Below the pieces are notes generated by a model, which did not search any database, had not been told where the DNA came from, and saw only the letters and a list, made by a program, of their open reading frames with translations. From NCBI GenBank assembly GCA_023394035.1, contig JAEXBK010000059.1, positions 1 through 19,093 on the forward strand: a stretch of 19,093 nt of DNA, given 5' to 3'. Position 1 is the first letter of the stretch, and every line of letters begins with the position of its first letter. Source of the stretch: Bacillota bacterium (lineage in GTDB: Bacteria > Bacillota > Clostridia > Peptostreptococcales > Anaerovoracaceae). The position numbers and the translations under genes are program-made. Shown one piece after another: positions 1 to 6,991 of the stretch.

Positions 1-414
1 ATATTCCGACTCTGCAAAGATCTTCGCACGGTCGTTCATTCCGCCTACTCTCTGGAGAGATTCGATAACCTTTTCAGGTGTCATCTTTTCGCCGTTTGAG
101 AAAGCAGCTTTCTCTTCGAGCGTTATCTTCCATGTAAGTTCGTCCTGTCTCTCATAGCCGGTTGCAAGCCATGGTGAAGGTGCGAGCTTCTCGTCAAGCT
201 TGAAAAGCGTCTCACCTACGCCGTAGCGAACCGGATACCATCCCTGCCAGTCTACCGCAGGGTCAAGATTTGCAATTACTGCACTCGTTCCGCCAACCTT
301 GATAGGCTGTCCGGCTACCTGTTCTGCAGGTGCCGCCGGCTTTTCACCGCATCCCGCGAGCATAGCGACGCACATAACCGCCGCCAATAATACGATAAAT
401 AACTTTTTCTTCAT
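1..414 (-). CDS. ABC transporter substrate-binding lipoprotein, SBP family 5 (partial)
   Basis: N-terminal 138 codons of an extracytoplasmic solute-binding protein; the rest lies beyond the left edge. Start ATG at 414-412, preceded by a strong AGGAGG at 420-425 on the minus strand. Residues 1-22 are a lipoprotein signal peptide with lipobox LAGC (Cys22). The mature part resembles the start of DppA/OppA/NikA proteins: a segment ending in 'LFKLDEKLAPSPWLA', then 'WKITLEEKAAFSNGEKMT', which corresponds to the family's 'tftLRddvkFsnG' block. It lies 40 bp downstream of two permeases of the same transporter class and would deliver ligand to them at the outer membrane face. The ligand cannot be read from sequence. 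The upstream cobalamin riboswitch favours cobalt, nickel or a corrinoid-related compound over peptides (inference). Family call is firm; specificity is open. Confidence 0.9.
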   Translation of the reverse strand, partial: MKKKLFIVLLAAVMCVAMLAGCGEKPAAPAEQVAGQPIKVGGTSAVIANLDPAVDWQGWYPVRYGVGETLFKLDEKLAPSPWLATGYERQDELTWKITLEEKAAFSNGEKMTPEKVIESLQRVGGMNDRAKIFAESEY

Positions 415-454
415 TTTTTCCTCCTGTTACTATATATAAATAAATCAAAAGTCG

Positions 455-1273
455 CTATTTTTTGGACTTAGGATCTATCATATCCCTCACATGGTCTCCG
501 AACAGATTGAAGACCATCATCACCGATACCATAACAATGCTCGGCATTATCGCAACCCAAGGTGCCGTCTGCAGGTATGCTCTGCCGTCGCTTATCATCG
601 AGCCCCACTCCGCAGCAGGAACCTTTACTCCGAGCCCGAGGAATGAAAGCCCGGCAAGCCCCATCATCATTCCGCTTATGTGAAGAGTTGCCGTTACTGC
701 AAGGGGTCCCAAAATATTAGGAAGTATGTGAACGAACAAAATCTTCGCATCCGAGCAGCCGCTTATCTTCGCAGCCTGCACAAATGTTTCTTCCTTGACA
801 GCTATCGTGGAGCTCCTTGCGAGCCTCGCATACTGAGTCCAAGTCGTCAAAAACATCGCTATCATGGCGTTAAAAAGTCCACCGCCCAAAACTCCGGCAA
901 CCGCAATCGCCAAAATAAGGCTTGGGAAGGCCAGAAATATATCGGTAATGCGCATAAGAATCGCATCTACTTTGCCCTTAAAATATCCGCCCGTAAGACC
1001 GATTATCGTCCCAACCGTGCCGCTCACTATTATCAGAGCAAAGGCGCTGAATATCGACGTTCTGCTTCCGATTATCACGCGCGATAACACGTCTCGCCCG
1101 TTTGAATCGGTTCCGAAAAGGTGTGTCCCGCTCGGTGCGGCAAGCACATTTGATGTATCCGTCTCATACGGATCGTATGGCGTAAGGAGGGGTGCAAACA
1201 GGCTCGCCGTAATCATAAGCAGTATAATCACGGATAAAACAATAAATCCTTTGTTTATCTTTCTATTTCTCAT
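455..1273 (-). CDS. ABC importer permease, DppC/OppC/NikC type
   Basis: 272-residue inner membrane permease, normal length for the family. The N-terminus carries the OppC-type leading membrane segment (about residues 10-30) followed by 'LLTPYDPYETD' and the 'HLFGTDSNGRDVLSRVI' motif typical of DppC/NikC proteins. The cytoplasmic EAA loop that contacts the ATPase is visible around 'QAAKISGCSDAKILFVHILP' (about residues 165-185). Hydrophobic segments after it complete the usual five or six helices. The start ATG at 1273 follows AGGAGCG. The partner permease ends 8 bp upstream, so both are on one mRNA. It should form the translocation channel with that partner and with ATPases not in this window. 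Confidence 0.93.
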   Translation of the reverse strand: MRNRKINKGFIVLSVIILLMITASLFAPLLTPYDPYETDTSNVLAAPSGTHLFGTDSNGRDVLSRVIIGSRTSIFSAFALIIVSGTVGTIIGLTGGYFKGKVDAILMRITDIFLAFPSLILAIAVAGVLGGGLFNAMIAMFLTTWTQYARLARSSTIAVKEETFVQAAKISGCSDAKILFVHILPNILGPLAVTATLHISGMMMGLAGLSFLGLGVKVPAAEWGSMISDGRAYLQTAPWVAIMPSIVMVSVMMVFNLFGDHVRDMIDPKSKK

Positions 1274-1281
1274 GAGCGCTC

Positions 1282-2211
1282 CTAAACTTCCTTTATCTTC
1301 GGGTTAAAAACGGTGTATGAGTAATCTGTAACTATGTTTACAAGCGTATATATTATAGCCATCCAAACCACAAAACCCTGAATTACCGGATAATCTCTCG
1401 CAGAAATCGCCTTCATAACCATTTCTCCAAGTCCCGGCCAGTTAAATATAGTCTCAACAACGACCGTTCCGCCGAGCAGCGATCCTATCGAGATTCCTGT
1501 AAGTGTAACTACCGTTATCATTACGTTCTTAAGAACATTTCGGTACAGAATATTTCTTTCCGAAATACCTCTTGCTCTTGCTCCTACCACATAGTCCTTG
1601 TTCAGCTCGTCGAGTACGGCGGCACGCACCTGCCTTATATATCTCGATGACATTACGAGAGCCAAAGTCGAAGCCGGAAGTATCATTCCTTTGATCGTCT
1701 TTGTCGCAAGAATAGGTATGAGCTGAAGCTTGACCGAGAATATGTAAAGCAGAATTATAGCTATTATAAAATTCGGAAGGGAGTTACCTATGAATGTAAA
1801 AAACCTTATTATATAATCCGGAGCTTTGTCCTTTTTGACCGCTGTATAGATCCCGAGAGGTATTGATATTATAAGTGTCAGTATCATAGAAGATCCCGCC
1901 ATTTTGAGAGTATAAGGAAGAGCGGTCATCATCCTTGAGGCTACGGGAAGGTCGTTTGCAAACGATATTCCCATATCTCCCTTTATCAGACTGAGCAGCC
2001 ATGTAAGATACTGAACTATCATCGGTTTATCGAGACCCATCTGGACTCTCATCGCTTCTACCGCTTCGGGGCTCGGAGTCGTTCCTCCTGCCGAAAGTCT
2101 TGCCGCAGCCGCATCCCCGGGTGCTATTGCCATCAGCACAAACGACAGAAATGTTATCCCCAGAAATACCGGTATAAACTGAATAAGTCGCTTACCTATC
2201 TTTTTTTTCAT
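1282..2211 (-). CDS. ABC importer permease, DppB/OppB/NikB type
   Basis: 309-residue membrane permease and first gene of the importer operon. I place the start at ATG 2211-2209 because GGAGGG sits about 10 nt upstream. The open frame extends 21 codons further up, but those codons run into the leader terminator hairpin and encode a non-homologous, Cys-rich stretch. The protein begins with the typical 'KRLIQFIPVFLGITFLSFVL' helix. The EAA loop is seen at 'VGARARGISERNILYRNVL', and the C-terminal family block 'VETIFNWPGLGEMVMKAI' is intact. It pairs with the OppC-type permease directly downstream. Expression should depend on read-through of the cobalamin riboswitch leader at 2234-2427. Confidence 0.93.
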   Translation of the reverse strand: MKKKIGKRLIQFIPVFLGITFLSFVLMAIAPGDAAAARLSAGGTTPSPEAVEAMRVQMGLDKPMIVQYLTWLLSLIKGDMGISFANDLPVASRMMTALPYTLKMAGSSMILTLIISIPLGIYTAVKKDKAPDYIIRFFTFIGNSLPNFIIAIILLYIFSVKLQLIPILATKTIKGMILPASTLALVMSSRYIRQVRAAVLDELNKDYVVGARARGISERNILYRNVLKNVMITVVTLTGISIGSLLGGTVVVETIFNWPGLGEMVMKAISARDYPVIQGFVVWMAIIYTLVNIVTDYSYTVFNPKIKEV

Positions 2212-2233
2212 ATTTGAATGAGCCCTCCAACAA

Positions 2234-2257
2234 AAATAGCCTGCGGAAGGCGCAGGC
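2234..2257 (-). terminator. Intrinsic terminator in the riboswitch leader
   Basis: On the minus strand GCCTGCG and CGCAGGC form a perfect 7-bp stem (2251-2257 with 2239-2245) around a 5-nt loop, followed by TATTTTTG. It lies between the aptamer and the OppB-type start codon, the position expected for a riboswitch-controlled attenuator. The 5' arm could alternatively pair with the GCAGGT stretch at 2321-2326 on the minus strand, a possible antiterminator (inference). Confidence 0.85.
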
Positions 2258-2259
2258 AA

Positions 2260-2427
2260 ACAGCTCCGGCACACGATTCACACCGTATGCGGGTTCATAT
2301 TTTCCGTCCTCGCAGAACAGACCTGCCCAACGTATCCGTCTTACTCACTTTGGAATGAGGTTCACGGTAGCGGGACTGAGCGGCTTTACACCGGCTTCCG
2401 TTATGGCAAATCTTTTTAATTTTAGTA
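2260..2427 (-). ncRNA. Cobalamin (B12) riboswitch
   Basis: The leader of the importer operon carries the main conserved blocks of the cobalamin aptamer, in order on the minus strand: 'CGGAAGCCGGTGTAAAGCCG' (P3/P4 region, about 2381-2400); 'CAGTCCCGCTACCGTGA', matching the CCCGCcACTGTgA core (about 2362-2378); a CTCA...TGAG hairpin; and 'AAGACGGATACGT', a B12-box-like element (about 2331-2343). An intrinsic terminator follows the aptamer. Binding of B12 is expected to favour termination and shut off importer synthesis. The match is by eye against the Rfam-type consensus; exact ends are approximate. Confidence 0.85.
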
Positions 2428-2432
2428 AGTTA

Positions 2433-2461
2433 AGAATAACTCAAAATAGCGGTATTGTCAA
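2433..2461 (-). promoter_or_regulatory. Sigma-A promoter of the importer operon
   Basis: TTGACA (2456-2461) and TATTCT (2433-2438) on the minus strand are separated by exactly 17 nt. The -35 box overlaps the TGA stop codon of the upstream ABC-F gene. Transcription should start near 2426, just ahead of the riboswitch. Confidence 0.8.
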
Positions 2462-4377
2462 TCTACCATCAAAGACCACGCTTCGTATGTGTCTTCAAGC
2501 TCCGATTTAAGAGCTGCAATGCGCTCCGACAAAGATGCAAGGAGCTCGTAATTCGCAAAGTTATCAGGATCGCACAGCTCTTTTTCGAGGGCGCCTATTT
2601 CTTCTTCGATATCCTCTATAAGCTTTTCGAGCCTCTCCTTTTCCCGGCGCTGTCTTCGTTCCTCCGCCTCAAGCCTTTTCTTGCGTTCGCGTTCCTCCGC
2701 CGCCGAAAGCTTTGATGATGGTGCATTTTCCTCTCTCATTTCTCTGAGATATGAAACGCCCGACTTGATGCTTTCTTTTTTCTCTACGTAATAATCGTAT
2801 TTGCCGAGATATTCGGTAATGCCGTCGTGCTCAAGCTCAAATATCCTGTCAGGAATTTTGTTCAGGAAATATCTGTCATGCGTAACAGTAATCAGCGTTC
2901 CCGGATAATCAAAAAGTGCATCCTCGAAGGCTTCTTTTGATTCTATATCGAGGTGGTTTGTCGGCTCGTCAAGCACGAGAACATTCGCACCGCTCATCAT
3001 AAGCTTAAGTAATGCAAGCCTTGCCTTTTCTCCGCCTGACAGGGAGCCTACGCTCCTGAAAACCATGTCTCCCGTAAAAAGGAATCTTCCGAGTATTCCC
3101 CTTATCTCGCCGTCCGTATAACGCCTGTATTCGTTATGGATCTCATCCATAACGGTAAGAGAATCGTCAAGCAGCTGCTGCCCCTGATCGTAATATCCGA
3201 ATTCCGTATTGAAGCCCTGTTTGATATATCCCGAAGACGCTTCCGCATGACCCATCATTATCTTAAGGAGAGTCGTTTTCCCTATTCCGTTAGGACCTAC
3301 TATGCATATGCTCTCTCCGCGCTTTATATCAAAGCTCGCATTTTTGAACAGCTCGCGAGTACCGAAGCTTTTGCTGATGCCTTCTCCTATCAGAACGTCG
3401 TTTCCGCTCTGCAGATCCTGATGAAAGTTAATCCTTATCTTCTTGTTTTCGCCTGTCGGCTTGTCAACGCGTTCTATGTGGGAAAGGCGTTTTTCGCGTG
3501 ATGCCGCACGCTTTGCAAGCTTCTCCGTACCGCGCTCCTTGTAGCGTCTTATCAGATCTTCTTGGCGTTTTATCTCAGCCTGCTGTTTATCATACGCCTT
3601 AAATGCCGCTTCCCTGAGAGCCCTGCGCTTTTCGGCGTATTCCGAATAATTTCCCCGATAGCACGCCATCTTGTGATTTGAGAGCTCAAAAATATTGTTG
3701 ACGACCTGATCGAGAAAATATCTGTCATGCGATACGAGCACAAGCGTACCCTTGTATGATTTCAGGTATTGTTCAAGCCATTTGAGAGTTCCTATGTCGA
3801 GGTGGTTCGTAGGCTCATCAAGGAAAAGCAAATCCGGCTTCTTAAGCAAAAGGCACGCAAGAGCAAGCCTCGTCCTCTCTCCGCCCGAAAGCGAGCCCGT
3901 AGGTCTGTCGTAATACTCTTCACCGAACGCCATGCTCGAAAGCACGCCGTTTATTTCGCTCTTATAAGTATATCCGCCTCTCGATTCAAACTCATGCTGC
4001 AGAGCGTTTAGCTTTTTCCAGAGTGCATCGTGCTCCGATTCGTCAGAGCGTGCAATCAGCTCCGAAAGCTCGTTTATCTCCTTTTCCATTGAGGCAAGTC
4101 CGAAAAAAATATCGTCAACCTCTTCGATAACGGTTTTGTCGTCATCAAAGGAATCGCGCTGGCGCAGATATCCCACCGTTGTATCCTTTGCAATAAAAAA
4201 CGAACCGGTATCCTGAGAAAGCTCTCCCGTCAATATATTAAGGAGCGTTGATTTACCGGCACCGTTTACGCCTATTATTCCTACCTTGTCACCTTCGTTG
4301 ATGTGAAAAGAAATATTTTCCAAAATCACATCCGTTCCGTAGCTTTTGCCTATTTCGGAAGCGGATAAAATGATCAT
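2458..4377 (-). CDS. ydiF: ABC-F family ATPase (YdiF-like)
   Basis: 639-residue soluble protein with two ABC domains and no membrane segments, the ABC-F layout. The start is ATG 4377-4375 with GGAGG upstream; the longer open frame adds 14 residues overlapping the tsaD end and lacks support. Domain 1 has Walker A GVNGAGKST (36-44), signature LSGGE and Walker B LLFLDEPTNHLD. A charged linker follows, then domain 2 with GPNGIGKTT, LSGGE and VLVLDEPTNHLD. The C-terminus is a Glu/Arg/Lys-rich coiled coil (about 555-625). ABC-F proteins act on ribosomes, in translation rescue or antibiotic protection. Location directly after tsaD matches B. subtilis ydiE-ydiF, which argues for a housekeeping role. 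The exact subfamily is inferred from size, coiled coil and synteny. Confidence 0.93.
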   Translation of the reverse strand: MIILSASEIGKSYGTDVILENISFHINEGDKVGIIGVNGAGKSTLLNILTGELSQDTGSFFIAKDTTVGYLRQRDSFDDDKTVIEEVDDIFFGLASMEKEINELSELIARSDESEHDALWKKLNALQHEFESRGGYTYKSEINGVLSSMAFGEEYYDRPTGSLSGGERTRLALACLLLKKPDLLFLDEPTNHLDIGTLKWLEQYLKSYKGTLVLVSHDRYFLDQVVNNIFELSNHKMACYRGNYSEYAEKRRALREAAFKAYDKQQAEIKRQEDLIRRYKERGTEKLAKRAASREKRLSHIERVDKPTGENKKIRINFHQDLQSGNDVLIGEGISKSFGTRELFKNASFDIKRGESICIVGPNGIGKTTLLKIMMGHAEASSGYIKQGFNTEFGYYDQGQQLLDDSLTVMDEIHNEYRRYTDGEIRGILGRFLFTGDMVFRSVGSLSGGEKARLALLKLMMSGANVLVLDEPTNHLDIESKEAFEDALFDYPGTLITVTHDRYFLNKIPDRIFELEHDGITEYLGKYDYYVEKKESIKSGVSYLREMREENAPSSKLSAAEERERKKRLEAEERRQRREKERLEKLIEDIEEEIGALEKELCDPDNFANYELLASLSERIAALKSELEDTYEAWSLMVD

Positions 4378-4399
4378 TTTTTGTCCTCCGTAAGTAATA

Positions 4400-5419
4400 T
4401 CAGAACGGCATATCCGCAAATGCGTCTATAAGCAGATCGTCCGCTCCGAATCTTTTGTATTTGAAATATGCTGCCGAGCCTATCATTGCCGCATTATCGG
4501 TACACAGGCTCTTCTCCGGAAGGAAAAGCTCTATTCCTTCCGCATTGCACCTTTGGCTCAGTGCTTCCCTAAGCCTGCTGTTTGCTGCAACACCGCCTGC
4601 CAGAACGAGGCGATTGCCCGCCGAAGCTTTGACAGCGCTCACTGCTTTTTCTACGAGAACGTCTATCACGGCTTCCTGAAAGCCGGCTGCAACGTCCGCC
4701 GGCTTGATTTCTCTTCCTGCCTGGCGTTCTGTATTTATGTAGTTTAGCACAGCGGTTTTAAGTCCGCTGAAGCTGAAATCAAATTCATCCTTGCCGAGAT
4801 ATATGCGCTTAAAGTGTATAGCCTCCGGATCTCCCTGTCTTGCGATATTGTCTATCTTCGGACCGCCCGGATATCCGAGTCCTATGACCCTTGCCACCTT
4901 GTCATATGCCTCACCTACGGCATCGTCGCGCGTCGAGCCTATTACACGGCATGAAGTGTAGTCCTGCATCTCTATTATGTTCGTATGACCGCCTGAAACG
5001 ACGAGACTTATGAACGGAGGTTCAAGCTCCGGAAATGATATGAAATTGCTGCTGACATGACCGTACATGTGATTTACTCCCACGATAGGAATTCCCCTTG
5101 CCGCAGAAATAGCCTTTGCCGCCGCAACGCCTATTACAAGTGCGCCTATAAGTCCGGGACCGTTCGTAACCCCTATAAGATCTATATCATCAAAGGTGAC
5201 GCCTGCATCGGCAAGCGCCTTGTCTATCACCGCATTGATATTTGTAACATGATGGCGTGAAGCTATTTCGGGAACGACTCCGCCGTATTTCGTATGAATG
5301 TCTATCTGTGAGCTTATAACATTCGACACGATAAAACGCCCGTCGGCTATAACCGCCGCTGCGGTCTCATCACAGCTTGATTCAATTGCAAATGTAAGAA
5401 ATCTGCCGTCCTTCATCAT
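4400..5419 (-). CDS. tsaD: tRNA N6-adenosine threonylcarbamoyltransferase TsaD
   Basis: 339 residues, usual length. It transfers the threonylcarbamoyl group from threonylcarbamoyl-AMP to A37 of ANN-decoding tRNAs, working with TsaB and TsaE. Visible hallmarks are the N-terminal 'AIESSCDETAAAV', the metal-binding pair in 'HMYGH' (His117, His121), 'SGGHT', 'GEAYDKVARVIGLGYPGGP' and 'LAGGVAANSRLR', plus the C-terminal 'CTDNAAMIG' with the third metal-ligand Asp. The start ATG at 5419 overlaps the rimI stop in an ATGA arrangement, with AGGGGAG just upstream. All three partner genes for t6A synthesis are adjacent except the tsaC/ywlC enzyme, which is not in the window. Confidence 0.97.
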   Translation of the reverse strand: MMKDGRFLTFAIESSCDETAAAVIADGRFIVSNVISSQIDIHTKYGGVVPEIASRHHVTNINAVIDKALADAGVTFDDIDLIGVTNGPGLIGALVIGVAAAKAISAARGIPIVGVNHMYGHVSSNFISFPELEPPFISLVVSGGHTNIIEMQDYTSCRVIGSTRDDAVGEAYDKVARVIGLGYPGGPKIDNIARQGDPEAIHFKRIYLGKDEFDFSFSGLKTAVLNYINTERQAGREIKPADVAAGFQEAVIDVLVEKAVSAVKASAGNRLVLAGGVAANSRLREALSQRCNAEGIELFLPEKSLCTDNAAMIGSAAYFKYKRFGADDLLIDAFADMPF

Positions 5420-5862
5420 TCTCCCCTGCTCATCAGTATAGCATCCTCTTTCGGGTCGTCATAATAGTCCTTGCGAACTGCATCGTCTACGAATCCAAGC
5501 TTCCTGTACAAAGCCTTCGCCGCCTCGTTCCCGGCGCGCACCTCAAGAGTCCATCTCTTTATACCTGCGTCCTTTGTTGCAGATATTACAGTATCGACAA
5601 GGAATGTGCCTATACGCTGACCTCTCAGCACCGGCGAAACCGCAACATTGACGATTTGGCACTCGTCAACTATCGACCAAAAGCCCACATATCCGACTAT
5701 ATTACCGTCAAGCTCAGCGACTATATATGTGCCGAACCTGTTTTCTTCTATATCGCGCCTTATCATCTCTCTCGTCCAAGGCGATGTAAAGCATAGCTGC
5801 TCAAGCTCGAATATCTTGTCTATATCGTTGCTCAAGCCTTTTCTTATTATAAGTTCACCCAT
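5416..5862 (-). CDS. rimI: Ribosomal-protein-alanine N-acetyltransferase RimI (GNAT)
   Basis: 148-residue GNAT acetyltransferase. The acetyl-CoA pyrophosphate loop is RGQRIG (80-85), preceded by the beta-4 segment 'IVNVAVSP' and followed by 'LEVRAGNEAAKALYRKLGF', a RimI-type C-terminal block. RimI acetylates the N-terminal alanine of ribosomal protein S18 in E. coli; a wider N-terminal substrate range is possible. The start ATG lies 2 bp after the tsaB stop with no recognisable Shine-Dalgarno (AAAATAATT precedes it), so translation is probably coupled to tsaB. The gene between tsaB and tsaD is the standard order in Firmicutes. Confidence 0.94.
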   Translation of the reverse strand: MGELIIRKGLSNDIDKIFELEQLCFTSPWTREMIRRDIEENRFGTYIVAELDGNIVGYVGFWSIVDECQIVNVAVSPVLRGQRIGTFLVDTVISATKDAGIKRWTLEVRAGNEAAKALYRKLGFVDDAVRKDYYDDPKEDAILMSRGE

Positions 5863-5864
5863 AA

Positions 5865-6578
5865 TTATTTTGTTAAAAACCTCGCCATCTTTGCTGCGCG
5901 CATCTTTGCGAGCGTCCCGTCTTTGAGCTTCTGCTCGGCCTCGGCAGCTCTCATATAATCAGGCATAAGCTCCTCGTACGAAACGAGTTTGCCTTCTTTG
6001 TATTTATCAAAAGCAGCACGGCATACCATCTCCGCCGTCTGATATCTCTCTGATTCCGGCGCCGTTTTTGATCCGTCAAGAAGCTCTGCATACGCATCCG
6101 TACCGTCTCCGTACCATACGACATCATCAAAGCCTTCGGCTGCGTGCTTCACATCATCAAGCATGTATGCACCCGGCTCCAATATATCGCTTCCGTCATT
6201 GGCAAAAAGCGCACCGTACACCTGACCTCTTCTTGCGTTAAATATTGCGGCAACCTTATTATCCTCCGAACATCTCTGCCTGAATACCTCAAGCGATGAA
6301 ACGGGTATGCACTTGATTCCAAGTGCCTGTGCGTATGTCCTTGCCGTAGTCACTCCGATCCTTATTCCCGTAAATGACCCCGGTCCTATTGACGCAGCAA
6401 CAGCGGTTATGTCTTTAGGCGATATCCCTGCCGATTTGATGAGCCTGTCTATGTTTGACGATATTTCGCGCAGGTGGCTCATCGGCTCCGAGGTCAGCAG
6501 CATTTCCGTGTTGCCGTGCTCATCCGCAAGAGCTGCCGATCCGAGCGGTCCCGTCGTTTCAATACCTAAAATGTACAT
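5865..6578 (-). CDS. tsaB: t6A synthesis protein TsaB
   Basis: 237 residues of the ASKHA fold, normal length for TsaB. N-terminal 'MYILGIETTGPLGSAAL' and the family signature 'GPGSFTGIRIGVTTARTYA' (about residues 66-84) identify it. It is a paralogue of TsaD without catalytic activity and serves as a scaffold for TsaD and TsaE. The metal-binding HxxxH of TsaD is absent, as expected. The start ATG at 6578 lies inside the tsaE reading frame, overlapping its end by 13 nt, and GGAGAG about 12 nt upstream falls within tsaE. Confidence 0.95.
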   Translation of the reverse strand: MYILGIETTGPLGSAALADEHGNTEMLLTSEPMSHLREISSNIDRLIKSAGISPKDITAVAASIGPGSFTGIRIGVTTARTYAQALGIKCIPVSSLEVFRQRCSEDNKVAAIFNARRGQVYGALFANDGSDILEPGAYMLDDVKHAAEGFDDVVWYGDGTDAYAELLDGSKTAPESERYQTAEMVCRAAFDKYKEGKLVSYEELMPDYMRAAEAEQKLKDGTLAKMRAAKMARFLTK

Positions 6579-6991
6579 TTGTATATCCGCTCTCCTTCCT
6601 TGTCACCATACTCAATAAAGATGCATTTGGTTGTATCCGGCAGCAGCTCTGCTATCATATCAGCCCACTCCACGATGCAGACTCCGTTCATATAAAAATA
6701 CTCTTCGATGCCGGTCTCAAAAATCTCAGCCGAATCCTCAAGCCTGTATACATCGAAATGAAACAGAGGCAGCCTTCCGCTCCTGTATTCATTTACAATA
6801 GTAAATGTAGGGCTTGTTATCACCTCACTGATCCCAAGCCCCTTTGCTATATATTTTGTAAGTGTGGTTTTGCCGGTTCCGAGATCGCCTATCATTGCGA
6901 TTATATCTCCCGGCATAAGTGACTCCGCAAGTTCAATGCCGAATTTCCCGGCATCCTCTTCGGAAGAAATACGCAGCTCGCGTTTTATCAA
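6566..6991 (-). CDS. tsaE: t6A synthesis ATPase TsaE
   Basis: 141-residue P-loop ATPase that powers turnover of the TsaB-TsaD complex. Walker A is GDLGTGKTT (35-43); 'SPTFTIVNEY' and 'LFHFDVYRLED' are the typical TsaE switch segments, and 'VCIVEWAD' is the third conserved block. The start is a TTG codon at 6991-6989 overlapping the TGA stop of pepV (TTGA), with AGGAAGG about 10 nt upstream inside pepV. No in-frame ATG lies nearby that would keep the N-terminal strand. The rare start codon and stop overlap suggest modest, coupled synthesis. Confidence 0.95.
   Translation of the reverse strand: MIKRELRISSEEDAGKFGIELAESLMPGDIIAMIGDLGTGKTTLTKYIAKGLGISEVITSPTFTIVNEYRSGRLPLFHFDVYRLEDSAEIFETGIEEYFYMNGVCIVEWADMIAELLPDTTKCIFIEYGDKEGERIYKCTF

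Noticed and set aside
680..1307. Plus-strand open frames opposite the OppC-type permease
   Set aside because: They are antisense to a clear family member, have no ribosome sites, and encode low-complexity products with no recognisable domain.
2212..2274. 21-residue N-terminal extension of the OppB-type permease
   Set aside because: It overlaps the leader terminator, lacks a ribosome site and has no family similarity; ATG 2211 has GGAGGG.
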